Below are positions 51,442 to 61,924 of a stretch of 64,000 nt of DNA, one piece after another. The translations under genes and the position numbers were made by a program. Under the pieces are notes generated by a model. That model made no database searches. It was not told where the DNA came from and saw only the letters and a program-made list of their open reading frames with translations. Every line of letters begins with the position of its first letter. The stretch's first letter is position 1. This DNA comes from UBA11346 sp038318565 (GTDB lineage Bacteria; Planctomycetota; UBA11346), in the NCBI GenBank assembly GCA_038318565.1, contig JBBQCI010000007.1, forward strand, positions 9,007-73,006. The letters are read 5' to 3'.

Positions 51442-52140
51442 TTATACGGCCTTTACACAAACCGCATGGGAAACACCTCCACTAAAGGAGGTCCACGCCG
51501 GCTCGGCGAAACCGGCCGTGGCGAGGTGGACGTCCGCCTCATCGGTCGAGACGAATCCCTTCACCGAATCGTGCAGATAACGATAGGCCGAACTGTCCCC
51601 GGCAAGCAACGCCCCGGCGATTGGAAATACCCCGCGGCCGAAGGTGGCGTAGAAGGTCTTCGGCCACCAGCGCACTGGACGGAAGAATTCGAGGATCAAC
51701 AAATGGCCACCGGGCCGCAACACCCGCCGCAGTTCGCGCGCGCTGGCCAGCGGATCGCCGAAGTTGCGCCAGCCGTAGGCTACCATCGCCACATCGAAGG
51801 CCCCATCGGCATAGGGCAACCGCAAGGCGTCCCCCGCAGCAGCCGACAATGGATGGCCTGCCCGTTTAGCGGTGCCGGCGGCAAGCATCGGCACGCAGAA
51901 ATCGCAGCCATGGATGCGCCCAGCCCGCTGGCGCTGCAACGCTATCAGGCCGAGATCGAAGGTGCCGCAGGCGAGATCAAGGGCGTCGCCCTGACCTGGA
52001 GGTAGCAAATCAACAGCGATGCGGCGCCAGCGCAGGTCGAGCCGGACCGAGAGTACCCGATTGAGCAGGTCATAGCGGCCAGCAATGCGGCCGAACATGG
52101 CTTGGACCTGTTTCGAGCCGGCGGGGAGGGTAGTGGTCAC
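51442..52140 (-). CDS. UbiE/MenG-type methyltransferase
   Basis: 232 residues from a GTG at 52140, which places the start about 15 residues before the conserved MFGRIAGRYDLLNRVLS motif; longer ATG starts (52203, 52212) are possible. Motif I LDLACGTFDLGL; GDALRLPYADGAFD; YGWRNFGDP. Methylates demethylmenaquinone or ubiquinone precursors in quinone synthesis; which quinone cannot be said. Confidence 0.87.
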   Translation of the reverse strand: MTTTLPAGSKQVQAMFGRIAGRYDLLNRVLSVRLDLRWRRIAVDLLPPGQGDALDLACGTFDLGLIALQRQRAGRIHGCDFCVPMLAAGTAKRAGHPLSAAAGDALRLPYADGAFDVAMVAYGWRNFGDPLASARELRRVLRPGGHLLILEFFRPVRWWPKTFYATFGRGVFPIAGALLAGDSSAYRYLHDSVKGFVSTDEADVHLATAGFAEPAWTSFSGGVSHAVCVKAV

Positions 52141-52201
52141 ACTCGTGATCGCATGTCCGGGTCGGGGCGAAGCAAGTTGGAACCCGCCGCCGTTCGGCAG
52201 C

Positions 52202-52711
52202 ATGCCAGACATGGAACACTGGTCGATCCTGATCGAGAAGGAGTACCTCAAGTTCTCCTGCGCCCACTTCCTCATCTTCCCCGATGGGTCGAAGGAACGG
52301 CTGCATGGACACAATTACCGCGTCCGTTGCGAGGTCGACGGAGCCCTCGACGGCCACGGTCTGGTCATCGATTTTAAGGAGATCAAGCCGATCATCCGTG
52401 CCCTGTGCGACGAACTCGACGAGCACTGGATCGTCCCGGCTCATCACCCCGAACTACGTATCCACCACCGGGACGACGGCCACACTGAGGTGACCTACCG
52501 CACGTCGCGATATCTCGCCCCCAGTGACGAGATCCTGGTGCTGCCGATCGGCAACACCTCGGCCGAATTTTTCGCGGCCTGGCTGGGACGCACCCTGCTT
52601 GCCAGGCTACGCGAACGCTTTGGCCACCTGAGCGTGCGCCGCCTGCGCGTTATGGTCAGCGAAACGCCTGGGCAGGATGGGGTCTACGAGACGGACGGGG
52701 AACCGACGTAG
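52202..52711 (+). CDS. queD: 6-pyruvoyl-tetrahydropterin synthase / QueD family protein
   Basis: 169 residues. Zinc-binding His residues in FSCAHFLIF and LHGHNYRV; further motifs LVIDFKEIK, LPIGNTSAEFFAAWL and VSETPGQDGV. Converts dihydroneopterin triphosphate to 6-carboxy-tetrahydropterin in queuosine synthesis, or a related pterin. No other que gene nearby. The stop (TAG at 52709) is the first unit of a 12-bp repeat shared with the ligA end. Confidence 0.88.
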   Translation: MPDMEHWSILIEKEYLKFSCAHFLIFPDGSKERLHGHNYRVRCEVDGALDGHGLVIDFKEIKPIIRALCDELDEHWIVPAHHPELRIHHRDDGHTEVTYRTSRYLAPSDEILVLPIGNTSAEFFAAWLGRTLLARLRERFGHLSVRRLRVMVSETPGQDGVYETDGEPT

Positions 52712-52756
52712 CTGTGGGCCTAGCTGTGGGCCTAGCTGTGGGCCTAGCTGTGGGCC
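52709..52756. repeat. 12-bp tandem repeat, four copies, between convergent queD and ligA
   Basis: TAGCTGTGGGCC is repeated four times exactly. Each unit contains TAG on the plus strand and, because it joins as CCTAG, TAG on the minus strand; the first copy provides the queD stop and the last junction the ligA stop (52744-52746). Copy-number change would keep both genes ending properly. Confidence 0.95.
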
Positions 52757-54762
52757 AGCTTGGGGCCCAGCAGGGCGCGCAGCCCCGCCTCGTCCAGCAC
52801 GGTGAGGCCCAGCGCCTGGGCCTTGGTCAGTTTGGATCCTGCTTCGTCACCAGCGACCACAAAATCGCTCTTCTTTGAGACGCTTCCGCTGGTCTTTCCG
52901 CCAGCCGCCTTGATCAGCTGTTCGGCCTCTGGCCGCGTCAGAGTGGGGAGGGTGCCGGTGAGAACGAAGGTCTTGCCGGCGACGCCGGCGATCTGCTGCA
53001 CTAGCGCACCGCGATGTTCCAAAATCACACCAACGGCCGCAAGATCGGCGAACAACTGGCGCACCGACGGGCTGGCCAGCTGCGCCAGCACGATGCTGGC
53101 GGTACGTTCGGCCACTCCGTCGATCTGCATGAGTTCAGCCGGATCCGTGATCACCAGCAGACGGGTGGCGTTGCCGAAGCGCGCTGACAGATCTTCGCTC
53201 AGCTTCTCGCCGACGTGGCTGAGTGCGAGGCCGGCCAGCACGCGAGCAAGCCCACGTCCCTTGGCGGCAGCCAGTCCAGCGACCAGATTGGCGGCGCTCT
53301 TGCCGCCCATGCGTTCGAGATCGGCGAGACGTTCAACGGTCAGGCGGAAGAGGTCCGCTGGCGAAGCCACGCCGCAGTGCGTCACCACTTGATCGACCAC
53401 CGCCTCGCCCAGCCCCTCGATGTCCATCGCTCCGCGTGAGGCGAAATGCCGCAGCCGTTCGCGCACCTGCGCCGGACACGTCGGATTAGGGCAGGAGATG
53501 AACACATCGTCGACCACCGGCACACTGGCGCAGGCGGGACAAGCGGTCGGGGCCTGCACCGGCGCGGCGCCGGCCGGGCGAAGCCCCAGAACCACCGAGA
53601 CCACTTGCGGAATGATCTCGCCGGCCTTCTCGACCAGCACGGTGTCGCCGATGCGCACATCTTTGCGCGCGATCTCCGGGAAGTTGTGCAGGCTGGCTCG
53701 CGACACCGTGGTGCCGGCCAGTTGCACTGGTTCGAGCACCGCCACCGGGGTCAGCTTGCCGCTCTTGCCGACCTGGACGATCACGTCGCGCAGGACAGTG
53801 GGCTTGCGCTCGGGGGGGAATTTCCAGGCGATGCCCCACTTCGGATGGTGCTCGGTGGCGCCCAGTTGGGCTTGCAGCCGACGGTCGTCGACCTTCACCA
53901 CCATGCCGTCGATGCCGTAGTCGAGCGAAGCTCGGCGATCAGCGAACGCGGCGCAGCGGGCTGCCGCGGCGGCCGCGCTGACCTCGATCGACCCATGGGC
54001 AGTGATCGGCAGACCAAGCGACTTCAGCCAGGCGACGATGCCGCTCTGCGTTGCTGGTGGCTCAACACCTTCGGCCCAGGCGAGGTGATAGACGAAAGCG
54101 CTGATGCCCAGCCCGCGCAGACTCGCGGCATCTTTGCGCTTCATCAGCCCGGCGCAGGCATTGCGCGGATTGGCCAGTTGGCGTCCCCCGTCAGCGACCG
54201 TGCTGTCGCGCAGCCGCTCGAAAGCGGCTTGCGGCAGATACAACTCGCCACGAACTTCAAAAGCGCCCGGACTGCTCACCGTGGGGGGAACCGCACCACT
54301 GGCGCGCAGCTGAGCGGTGATGTCATCGCCCTCGACGCCATCGCCGCGAGTGACCGCCAGTTCGAGGCGGCCGTCGCGATAGGTGATGCCAACCGAGATG
54401 CCGTCGATCTTGGGTTCGACCTGCAGAGCCAGGACGCGGCTGTCGGCAATTTCCAAGGCCTTGCGCGTGCGCACTTCCCAGGCCGCCAGCTTGTCGGCAG
54501 CACTGCCGTCATCGCCGTCCACCGCTTTTTCCAGCGACAGCATCGCTACCCGATGACGCACCTTGACGAAGCCCTCGGTGCGGTCGTCGCCGGGCGAACG
54601 CTGCCAGACCGGTTGGTCGAGTTGACTGGCCAGAGCGTCGTGGCGATCGCGCAACGTATCGTATGCAGCGTCGCTGATCTCGGAGGCGGCCTTGCGATAA
54701 TACAGCTCGTCATGACGGGCCAACTCGGCGGCCAGTTTCGCGAGATCCGTTGCTGCGTGCAT
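52744..54762 (-). CDS. ligA: NAD-dependent DNA ligase LigA
   Basis: 672 residues from the ATG at 54762 (MHAATDLAKLAAELARHDELYY), the normal family length. Adenylation motif with active-site Lys in EPKIDGIS; OB-fold; zinc finger CPACASV...CPNPTCPAQ; helix-hairpin-helix; C-terminal BRCT (GKTFVLTGTLPTLTR). Seals nicks in replication and repair. A longer reading frame exists upstream but would add non-homologous sequence and swallow the divergent sufE gene. Confidence 0.97.
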   Translation of the reverse strand: MHAATDLAKLAAELARHDELYYRKAASEISDAAYDTLRDRHDALASQLDQPVWQRSPGDDRTEGFVKVRHRVAMLSLEKAVDGDDGSAADKLAAWEVRTRKALEIADSRVLALQVEPKIDGISVGITYRDGRLELAVTRGDGVEGDDITAQLRASGAVPPTVSSPGAFEVRGELYLPQAAFERLRDSTVADGGRQLANPRNACAGLMKRKDAASLRGLGISAFVYHLAWAEGVEPPATQSGIVAWLKSLGLPITAHGSIEVSAAAAAARCAAFADRRASLDYGIDGMVVKVDDRRLQAQLGATEHHPKWGIAWKFPPERKPTVLRDVIVQVGKSGKLTPVAVLEPVQLAGTTVSRASLHNFPEIARKDVRIGDTVLVEKAGEIIPQVVSVVLGLRPAGAAPVQAPTACPACASVPVVDDVFISCPNPTCPAQVRERLRHFASRGAMDIEGLGEAVVDQVVTHCGVASPADLFRLTVERLADLERMGGKSAANLVAGLAAAKGRGLARVLAGLALSHVGEKLSEDLSARFGNATRLLVITDPAELMQIDGVAERTASIVLAQLASPSVRQLFADLAAVGVILEHRGALVQQIAGVAGKTFVLTGTLPTLTRPEAEQLIKAAGGKTSGSVSKKSDFVVAGDEAGSKLTKAQALGLTVLDEAGLRALLGPKLAHS

Positions 54763-54768
54763 GGCTGC

Positions 54769-55218
54769 ATGCTGGACGCGCCATTTCCACGTCCAGCATC
54801 CGACCCTGTGCCAAGCATCCTCGATAAGCAGATGGCCCTGGTGGCCGAGTTCGAAGCCCTGACCGACTGGGAGGCGCGCTATGCCCGGGTCATCGCCATG
54901 GCCAAGGCCCTGCCGCCACTGGCCGACGTGTACCGTACCGACCTGAACAAGGTGCGCGGCTGCAGTTCCCAGGTTTGGCTGGTGCACGAACTGCGCGATG
55001 GCGCACTGCATTTCCAAGCTGACAGCGACGCGGTGCTGGTGCGCGGCCTGGTCGCCTTGTTGCTGCATGTCTACAGTGGCCACAGTCCGCGCGAGATCCT
55101 CGGCACGCCACCGGATTTCCTGGAAGACATGGGGCTGAACGCCCACCTGTCGCCGAACCGCGCCAACGGTTTGGCAAGTATGGCCTCGCGCATCCGGCAA
55201 CTCGCCGAGAGTGCCTAA
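54769..55218 (+). CDS. sufE: SufE-like cysteine desulfurase sulfur acceptor
   Basis: 149 residues. Sulfur-accepting Cys in KVRGCSSQVWL; typical N-terminal DWEARYARVIAMAKALPPL. Works with SufS in Fe-S cluster assembly. The start is only 6 bases from the divergent ligA start, so promoters must lie within the other gene. Its stop overlaps the esterase start (TAATG). Confidence 0.93.
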   Translation: MLDAPFPRPASDPVPSILDKQMALVAEFEALTDWEARYARVIAMAKALPPLADVYRTDLNKVRGCSSQVWLVHELRDGALHFQADSDAVLVRGLVALLLHVYSGHSPREILGTPPDFLEDMGLNAHLSPNRANGLASMASRIRQLAESA

Positions 55219-55886
55219 TGTTGCTCTACGATCTCATCCCGGCCAAGCCGGGTCATCCCACGGCGCTTATCCTGCATGGACTCGGTGACAGTAAGGACGG
55301 CTGGAAACCGGTCGTCCCGATGCTCGGCCTGTCCGGCTGGGGCTTCTGCTTTGTGCAGGCACCAGACGTCTATTACGACGGCTACTCGTGGTTCGATCTC
55401 GGCCTGGAGCAGGGTGTGCGGGTTGATGCCGACGGCCTCCTGCGCAGTCACCGCGACCTGGTCGCCCTGATCGCCCATCTGGAAACTACGCGCGGTCTGC
55501 CCTGCGAACAGCTTGCCCTGATCGGCTTCAGCCAAGGTTGTCTGATGGTGCTGGAGACCGCACTGCGCCATCCCCGACCGTTCCTTGCCACCGTGGCGAT
55601 CAGCGGCTGGATCCACCGCGAGAGTGACTGGCCGGGCCAGTTCGGACCCGCCGCCATGCAACAGCGCATCCTGTGCACGCACGGCCTCGACGATCAGGTA
55701 GTGCAGATTGCCCTGGCCCGCCCGCGGATTGCGGCCCTGAAGCACCTAGGCCTCGACATTCAGTGGGCGGAATACGGCAAGGCCCACAGCCTGGACCCCG
55801 ACGAGGAGCTCCCGGACATCCGCCGGCACTTGCTTGACGCTGCCGCGGATCCTCCGATTGTTCCGCCCCCAGGAGCACCGTCATGA
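55218..55886 (+). CDS. Alpha/beta-hydrolase of the phospholipase/carboxylesterase family
   Basis: 222 residues, cytoplasmic. Catalytic triad: Ser in GFSQGCLM, Asp in GLDDQVV, His in GKAHSLDPD; oxyanion HGLGDSKDGW. Closest to the LYPLA/YpfH carboxylesterase group. Overlaps sufE (1 base) and the next small gene (4 bases), so the three form one unit. Substrate unknown. Confidence 0.88.
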   Translation: MLLYDLIPAKPGHPTALILHGLGDSKDGWKPVVPMLGLSGWGFCFVQAPDVYYDGYSWFDLGLEQGVRVDADGLLRSHRDLVALIAHLETTRGLPCEQLALIGFSQGCLMVLETALRHPRPFLATVAISGWIHRESDWPGQFGPAAMQQRILCTHGLDDQVVQIALARPRIAALKHLGLDIQWAEYGKAHSLDPDEELPDIRRHLLDAAADPPIVPPPGAPS

Positions 55887-55990
55887 GCCGTCAGTACAAT
55901 AAGACCGAGAAGAAGCGCCGTCGTCTGTCCCGTATCCGCCGCGAGCGCGACGTGATCAACGAAAAGATCGCCGCTTCCAAGAAGAAGTAG
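55883..55990 (+). CDS. Tiny basic protein (35 residues)
   Basis: ATG at 55883 overlaps the esterase stop by 4 bases (ATGA). The protein begins MSRQYNKTEKKRRRLSR and ends AASKKK; almost all residues are charged and helix-forming. Codon use is clean with no internal stop and it is followed by a good hairpin (56000-56018). Probably a ribosome- or nucleic-acid-associated small protein; no named family. Confidence 0.65.
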   Translation: MSRQYNKTEKKRRRLSRIRRERDVINEKIAASKKK

Positions 55991-55999
55991 GTTTCAGGC

Positions 56000-56018
56000 C
56001 CACCGTCAACGACGGTGG
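56000..56018 (+). terminator. Hairpin terminator after the sufE-esterase-small protein operon
   Basis: CCACCGTC and GACGGTGG form an 8-bp perfect stem with a 3-base loop, 10 bases after the small gene stop and just before the convergent arfB end at 56028. No T-run follows, so a bidirectional, Rho-assisted or weak terminator is likely. Confidence 0.6.
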
Positions 56019-56027
56019 ACGCCTGTC

Positions 56028-56438
56028 TTAATCGGCCGGTCGACGGTCGCGCAGCACATCGCTGCGCGACTTTTTCGCTTCCAGGCGCCGTTCGATCGAT
56101 CCGCGCGAGCGCTTGGTGCGCCGACGCGCCTTCGGCCGAACCAGGGCCGCTAGCACCAGTTCGCACAGACGCTCGACCACCAACGACCGATTCTGCCGGG
56201 CGCTGCGCGTCTCGTCACAGCTCAGCAGCAGATCACCATCGCCGGACAAGCGGTCGCCGGCCAGTTCGGCCAGGCGGGCTGCGGCCTCGGGATGCAGCGG
56301 GATGGCCGCCACCGCCACGCGCAAATCGACTCTGGTGGCCGTCTTGTTGGCGTGCTGCCCTCCAGGACCACCACCGGCGATCTGGGTGAAGGTCACTGCA
56401 GAATCGGCGATCTCGATGTTGGGAGCAAGCCGCAGCAT
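56028..56438 (-). CDS. arfB: Peptidyl-tRNA hydrolase ArfB-like (RF-1 domain) ribosome rescue factor
   Basis: 136 residues from the ATG at 56438. GGQ motif in GGGPGGQHANKTATRV; basic C-terminal tail (RPKARRRTKRSRGSIERRLEAKK pattern) that enters the mRNA channel. Releases peptides from stalled ribosomes without a stop codon. Length matches E. coli YaeJ (140). A longer frame continues upstream, but the tail and length fit only this start. Confidence 0.93.
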   Translation of the reverse strand: MLRLAPNIEIADSAVTFTQIAGGGPGGQHANKTATRVDLRVAVAAIPLHPEAAARLAELAGDRLSGDGDLLLSCDETRSARQNRSLVVERLCELVLAALVRPKARRRTKRSRGSIERRLEAKKSRSDVLRDRRPAD

Positions 56439-56577
56439 GACGGCATCTGAAGGAGAATCGGCGATGGTGGAAGAGTCATGCGCCCCATGCACCTGACGGA
56501 CTGCGATCGACGCAGCGCATCCACACCTGACGCCCTTCCGGCTTCCGCAATCCACCGCTCGCCTTCTACTCCTGCGC

Positions 56578-57390
56578 ATGTCCGCCATTATCCCCCCCTT
56601 GGTCGTCGGTCCGTACACCTTCAAAAGCCGTCTGCTGGTTGGCACGGGCAAGTATCCTGACAACGAGTCGATGAAGGCCTCGCTGATCGAAAGCGGCGCC
56701 GACGTCATCACGGTCGCGGTACGTCGGGCCAAACTCGACGTGCGTGGCACCGGCGGAAGCCTGCTCGACCATATCGGCCCGCAGTACCAGCTGCTGCCCA
56801 ACACCGCCGGCTGCTTCACCGCCGACGACGCCATCCGCACCGCCCACCTCGGTCGTGAACTCGGCCTGTCGGACATGGTCAAGCTGGAGGTCCTAGCCGA
56901 CCAGCAGACCCTGCTACCGCATCCGGTGCAGACACTGGAAGCCTGCCGCCGCCTGGTCGCCGACGGCTTCACCGTGCTGGTCTACACCAGCGACGATCCG
57001 GTGCTGGCCAAGGAGCTGGAATCCGCCGGCGCCGCCGCGGTGATGCCAGCCGGCGCACCGATCGGCAGCGGGCTGGGTGTCCTCAACCGCAACAGCATGG
57101 AGATCATCCTCGAGCGCGCGACGGTGCCGATCATTATCGATGCCGGGGTGGGAACCGCCTCGGACGTGACCATTGCGATGGAGCTCGGCGCCGCAGGCGT
57201 GCTGCTCAACACCGGCATCGCCGGGGCCAAGGATCCGGTGTGCATGGCCCGGGCGATGCGTCATGCCTTGGAAGCGGGCTGGTGGGCGGCTGGCGCCGGA
57301 CGCATTGAGCGCAAACGCTACGCCACCGCCAGTAGCCCGCTGGGCGGCCTGATCGCCAGTGCTGCGGCCCACGGCATTCCGGGGGAGTGA
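56578..57390 (+). CDS. thiG: Thiazole synthase ThiG
   Basis: 270 residues. Makes the thiazole phosphate of thiamin from DXP, ThiS-thiocarboxylate and dehydroglycine. Motifs: LLVGTGKY, VITVAVRR (substrate Lys region) and VGTASDVTIAMELGAAGVLLNT. Stands alone in the window. The 139-base gap upstream was read for a TPP riboswitch and none was seen. Confidence 0.96.
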   Translation: MSAIIPPLVVGPYTFKSRLLVGTGKYPDNESMKASLIESGADVITVAVRRAKLDVRGTGGSLLDHIGPQYQLLPNTAGCFTADDAIRTAHLGRELGLSDMVKLEVLADQQTLLPHPVQTLEACRRLVADGFTVLVYTSDDPVLAKELESAGAAAVMPAGAPIGSGLGVLNRNSMEIILERATVPIIIDAGVGTASDVTIAMELGAAGVLLNTGIAGAKDPVCMARAMRHALEAGWWAAGAGRIERKRYATASSPLGGLIASAAAHGIPGE

Positions 57391-57473
57391 CCCGCGCACG
57401 GCGACGCTGACTGCCATTAGGCACACCAAGCGCCATTTGCGGTTGGCGTCCCGCCGGACACCATCCACCCACG

Positions 57474-59924
57474 ATGGTCACGCTGGATGACGCTGTGATG
57501 AACCGTCGCCGACTGACCCTCGGCATCGCGGGCTTGGCTGCGGGCTATGTCGGACTGGCAGCCATCGGCCTCGCCTTCGCCCTGCTGACCTCCAGTGTTT
57601 CGCCGTATTGGCCAGCCTCGGGCTTGGCCGTGGCCGTCCTCTGGCGCTGGGGACTGCGACTGTGGCCGGGCATCGTGATCGGTTCTCTGATCGCCAATAT
57701 CGCCATTGCCCATAACCCGGTCGGGGTTTCTATCGCGTATGCCGCTGGTTCGGTCGTAGCGGCGCTGGTCGCCGCCGGTGTACTGCGTCGCCTGAGCACC
57801 GATCCGGCCCTCTCGCGCCCGGTTGATCCCGTCAGACTGATGGTGGTGTCCGCCGGCTCTACCCTGATTGCCGCCCTCGTCGGAGCCACTGCCACCACCA
57901 TGGCCGGACTGACCGGCTCGACCCCGTGGCAGCAAGTGCTGTGGACCTGGTGGACTGGCGATTTCACCGGGGTGATCACGACCGCTGGTGTTATTTGCAC
58001 CGTATCCACAGCCAGTTGGCGTCACTGGCGCAGCGTGCTGGGATTCACCCTGCTGCTGGTCGCCGCCAGCGCTCTGGTGGCCTGGGGCGCGCCGCGCGAA
58101 CAATCCGGCCTGTCACCTTGGGCATTCCTCATCTTCCCCCCCATGTTGTGGGCTGCAGTGCGGCTGGAACCCTGGGGTACGGCCTGCTCCATCGCCGTCC
58201 TGACTGTTGCCCTGGCCTTGCTGACCGCCAGCGGTCAAGGACCGTTCGCGGATTTTGCCAGTGGCAATCGCAGCCATCTGCCCTTCCAGATGTTCGCCGT
58301 TGCTACCGCAATAACCGCCCTGGTGGTCACGACCTATGCCCGCAGCCAGGAGACTGACCGCGAGGCCCTGCGTGAAAGCGAACGTCTCTATCGCCTGGTC
58401 GCCGATCATTCCAGCGACCTGATCTGCATGCACGGGCTCGATGGCCGCTACCAGTGGGTTTCGCCATCCTCAAGCGCGCTGACCGGCTGGCGCCCCGAGG
58501 AACTGGTCGGTCGTGACCCCTACGATTTCTTCCACACAGACGACGTTACGCGGATCCGCAATGAATCCCACGCCATCCTGCTGGCCGGCAAGCAGCGCAT
58601 GACCATCGCCTACCGTTTCCGGCGCGTCGACGGAACCCACGTGTGGTTGGAGACGGTGAACCACCTGATCTGCGATGCGGCCAACCGACCGATCGCCATC
58701 CAGACTTCGTCACGAGACATCACCCAGCGCAAGGCCGATGAGGAACTTCTCGGTCAGGTCCAGCGGTCAGCCGCGATGGCCGAGCGGATGGCCTCGATCG
58801 GCACTCTGGCGGGCGGCGTAGCCCACGAGTTCAATAACCTCAACGCCGTAGTCATGGGCAACGTTGAGATGGCCCTGCGCCGCGCCGACCTGCCTGCCGA
58901 TACGCGCCGGCGACTTGACCAGATCCGCGATGCCGTCGACCGCGAAAAGGGCATCGTCGATGCGCTGCTCGCCTTCTCGCGGTCGGAACGCGGACCCACC
59001 GAAATAGTCGATGTCGGTCGGGTCGCCACCACCACGCTATCGCTGGCCCGCCGCTCGCTGCGCCAACGTCGCGTCACGCTGACGGCCGAGATCCCCGAGC
59101 AGCCGATCTTCGCCACCATCCCAGCCGGAGCGCTCGGCCAGGTGCTGCTCAACCTGCTGCTCAACGCCTGCGATGCGGTCGACCGGCGCGACGATCCGCG
59201 CATTTGGGTGACCCTGGCCCGCCAAGGCCGCAGGGCTGTCCTAACCGTGCGCGACAACGGCCTGGGCATCGATCCGGCCCTCTCCACCCGCATCTTCGAA
59301 CCGTTCTTCTCGACCAAAGGCGAGCACGCCACCGATCAGCACGGCCAACCGTGGCTACGTGGTAGCGGCCTGGGTCTGTCGGTCTGCCAGACCCTGGTCG
59401 ACCAGATGTCCGGCAGCATTGCCGTTGAAAGTCGGCCTGCATGCGGTGCGACGTTCACCGTCACTGTACCGCTATCCGATGCCCCACGTCTCAACCCCAA
59501 CACCACGATCACGACGACGCCCTGCGCCCGGGTTCTGGTGGTTGACGACGAACCAGAAATCCGCCGCCTGCTGTGCGAACACCTGATCGCTGCCGGCCAT
59601 GTCGCGCTCGAGGCCAAGGAAGGCCAACAAGCGCTCGACCATCTGGTCAGCGAAGAGATCGACCTGATCATGCTCAACTGGAGCATGCCCGGCATTGACG
59701 GCCAGGGCGTCCTCGAACACATCGAGCTGCACCCCGAACGGCGCTGGCCGCCGGTCATTGTGGTTAGCGGCTGGACTGGTTCTGGCAGCGGCATCGATCG
59801 CTGGCGAAACGAGATCGCCGGTCAGCTGCGCAAGCCGTTCAGCCTTGAGCAGGTGCGCAGCGCAGTCGACCGTGCGCTATGCGGTCAGCGCGACCAATCG
59901 GACGACGATAGCCGGCTTCTGTAG
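57474..59924 (+). CDS. Hybrid sensor histidine kinase with MASE1-like, PAS and receiver domains
   Basis: 816 residues (57498 is an alternative start). Eight or so membrane helices of MASE1 type (residues about 15-300), a PAS domain (about 305-425; DHSSDLICMHGLDG and WVSPSSSALTGW), an H-box GTLAGGVAHEFNNLN, an HATPase with GSGLGLSVCQTLV, and a C-terminal receiver (about 685-805). In the receiver the phospho-acceptor position reads LIMLNWSMPG: Asn replaces Asp, so it probably cannot be phosphorylated. The N-box and G-box look intact. Partner regulator is not in the window. Confidence 0.93.
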   Translation: MVTLDDAVMNRRRLTLGIAGLAAGYVGLAAIGLAFALLTSSVSPYWPASGLAVAVLWRWGLRLWPGIVIGSLIANIAIAHNPVGVSIAYAAGSVVAALVAAGVLRRLSTDPALSRPVDPVRLMVVSAGSTLIAALVGATATTMAGLTGSTPWQQVLWTWWTGDFTGVITTAGVICTVSTASWRHWRSVLGFTLLLVAASALVAWGAPREQSGLSPWAFLIFPPMLWAAVRLEPWGTACSIAVLTVALALLTASGQGPFADFASGNRSHLPFQMFAVATAITALVVTTYARSQETDREALRESERLYRLVADHSSDLICMHGLDGRYQWVSPSSSALTGWRPEELVGRDPYDFFHTDDVTRIRNESHAILLAGKQRMTIAYRFRRVDGTHVWLETVNHLICDAANRPIAIQTSSRDITQRKADEELLGQVQRSAAMAERMASIGTLAGGVAHEFNNLNAVVMGNVEMALRRADLPADTRRRLDQIRDAVDREKGIVDALLAFSRSERGPTEIVDVGRVATTTLSLARRSLRQRRVTLTAEIPEQPIFATIPAGALGQVLLNLLLNACDAVDRRDDPRIWVTLARQGRRAVLTVRDNGLGIDPALSTRIFEPFFSTKGEHATDQHGQPWLRGSGLGLSVCQTLVDQMSGSIAVESRPACGATFTVTVPLSDAPRLNPNTTITTTPCARVLVVDDEPEIRRLLCEHLIAAGHVALEAKEGQQALDHLVSEEIDLIMLNWSMPGIDGQGVLEHIELHPERRWPPVIVVSGWTGSGSGIDRWRNEIAGQLRKPFSLEQVRSAVDRALCGQRDQSDDDSRLL

Positions 59925-59975
59925 AGCAGGACACCGTACGCTCCGGGCTGCAACACCCGAAGCGCACGGACCTCA

Positions 59976-61820
<1,845 letters not shown>

Positions 61821-61924
61821 GGTGGGGCTCCTGAGGGTGGCGAGACGTTAGCTCGTCCAGGGCGGCCTGGAATCCCCGCCATCGTCCTCGACTTGCCATT
61901 ATTCGTCCTCATCATTCTTCTAAG

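Noticed and set aside
51475..51492. Hairpin ACCTCC-ACTAAA-GGAGGT as terminator or anti-Shine-Dalgarno switch
   Set aside because: It lies inside the coding end of the UbiE-type gene with no T-run.
54763..55200. Longer LigA N-terminus from 55200
   Set aside because: It is antisense to sufE, whose Cys motif and length are clear, and the extra residues do not match ligases.
56439..56577. TPP riboswitch before thiG
   Set aside because: The gap was read for the conserved CUGAGA and ACCUGAU elements in proper order; only an isolated CACCTGACG is present.
56439..56972. Longer ArfB frame from 56972
   Set aside because: Antisense to thiG and not found in the ArfB family, which is about 140 residues.
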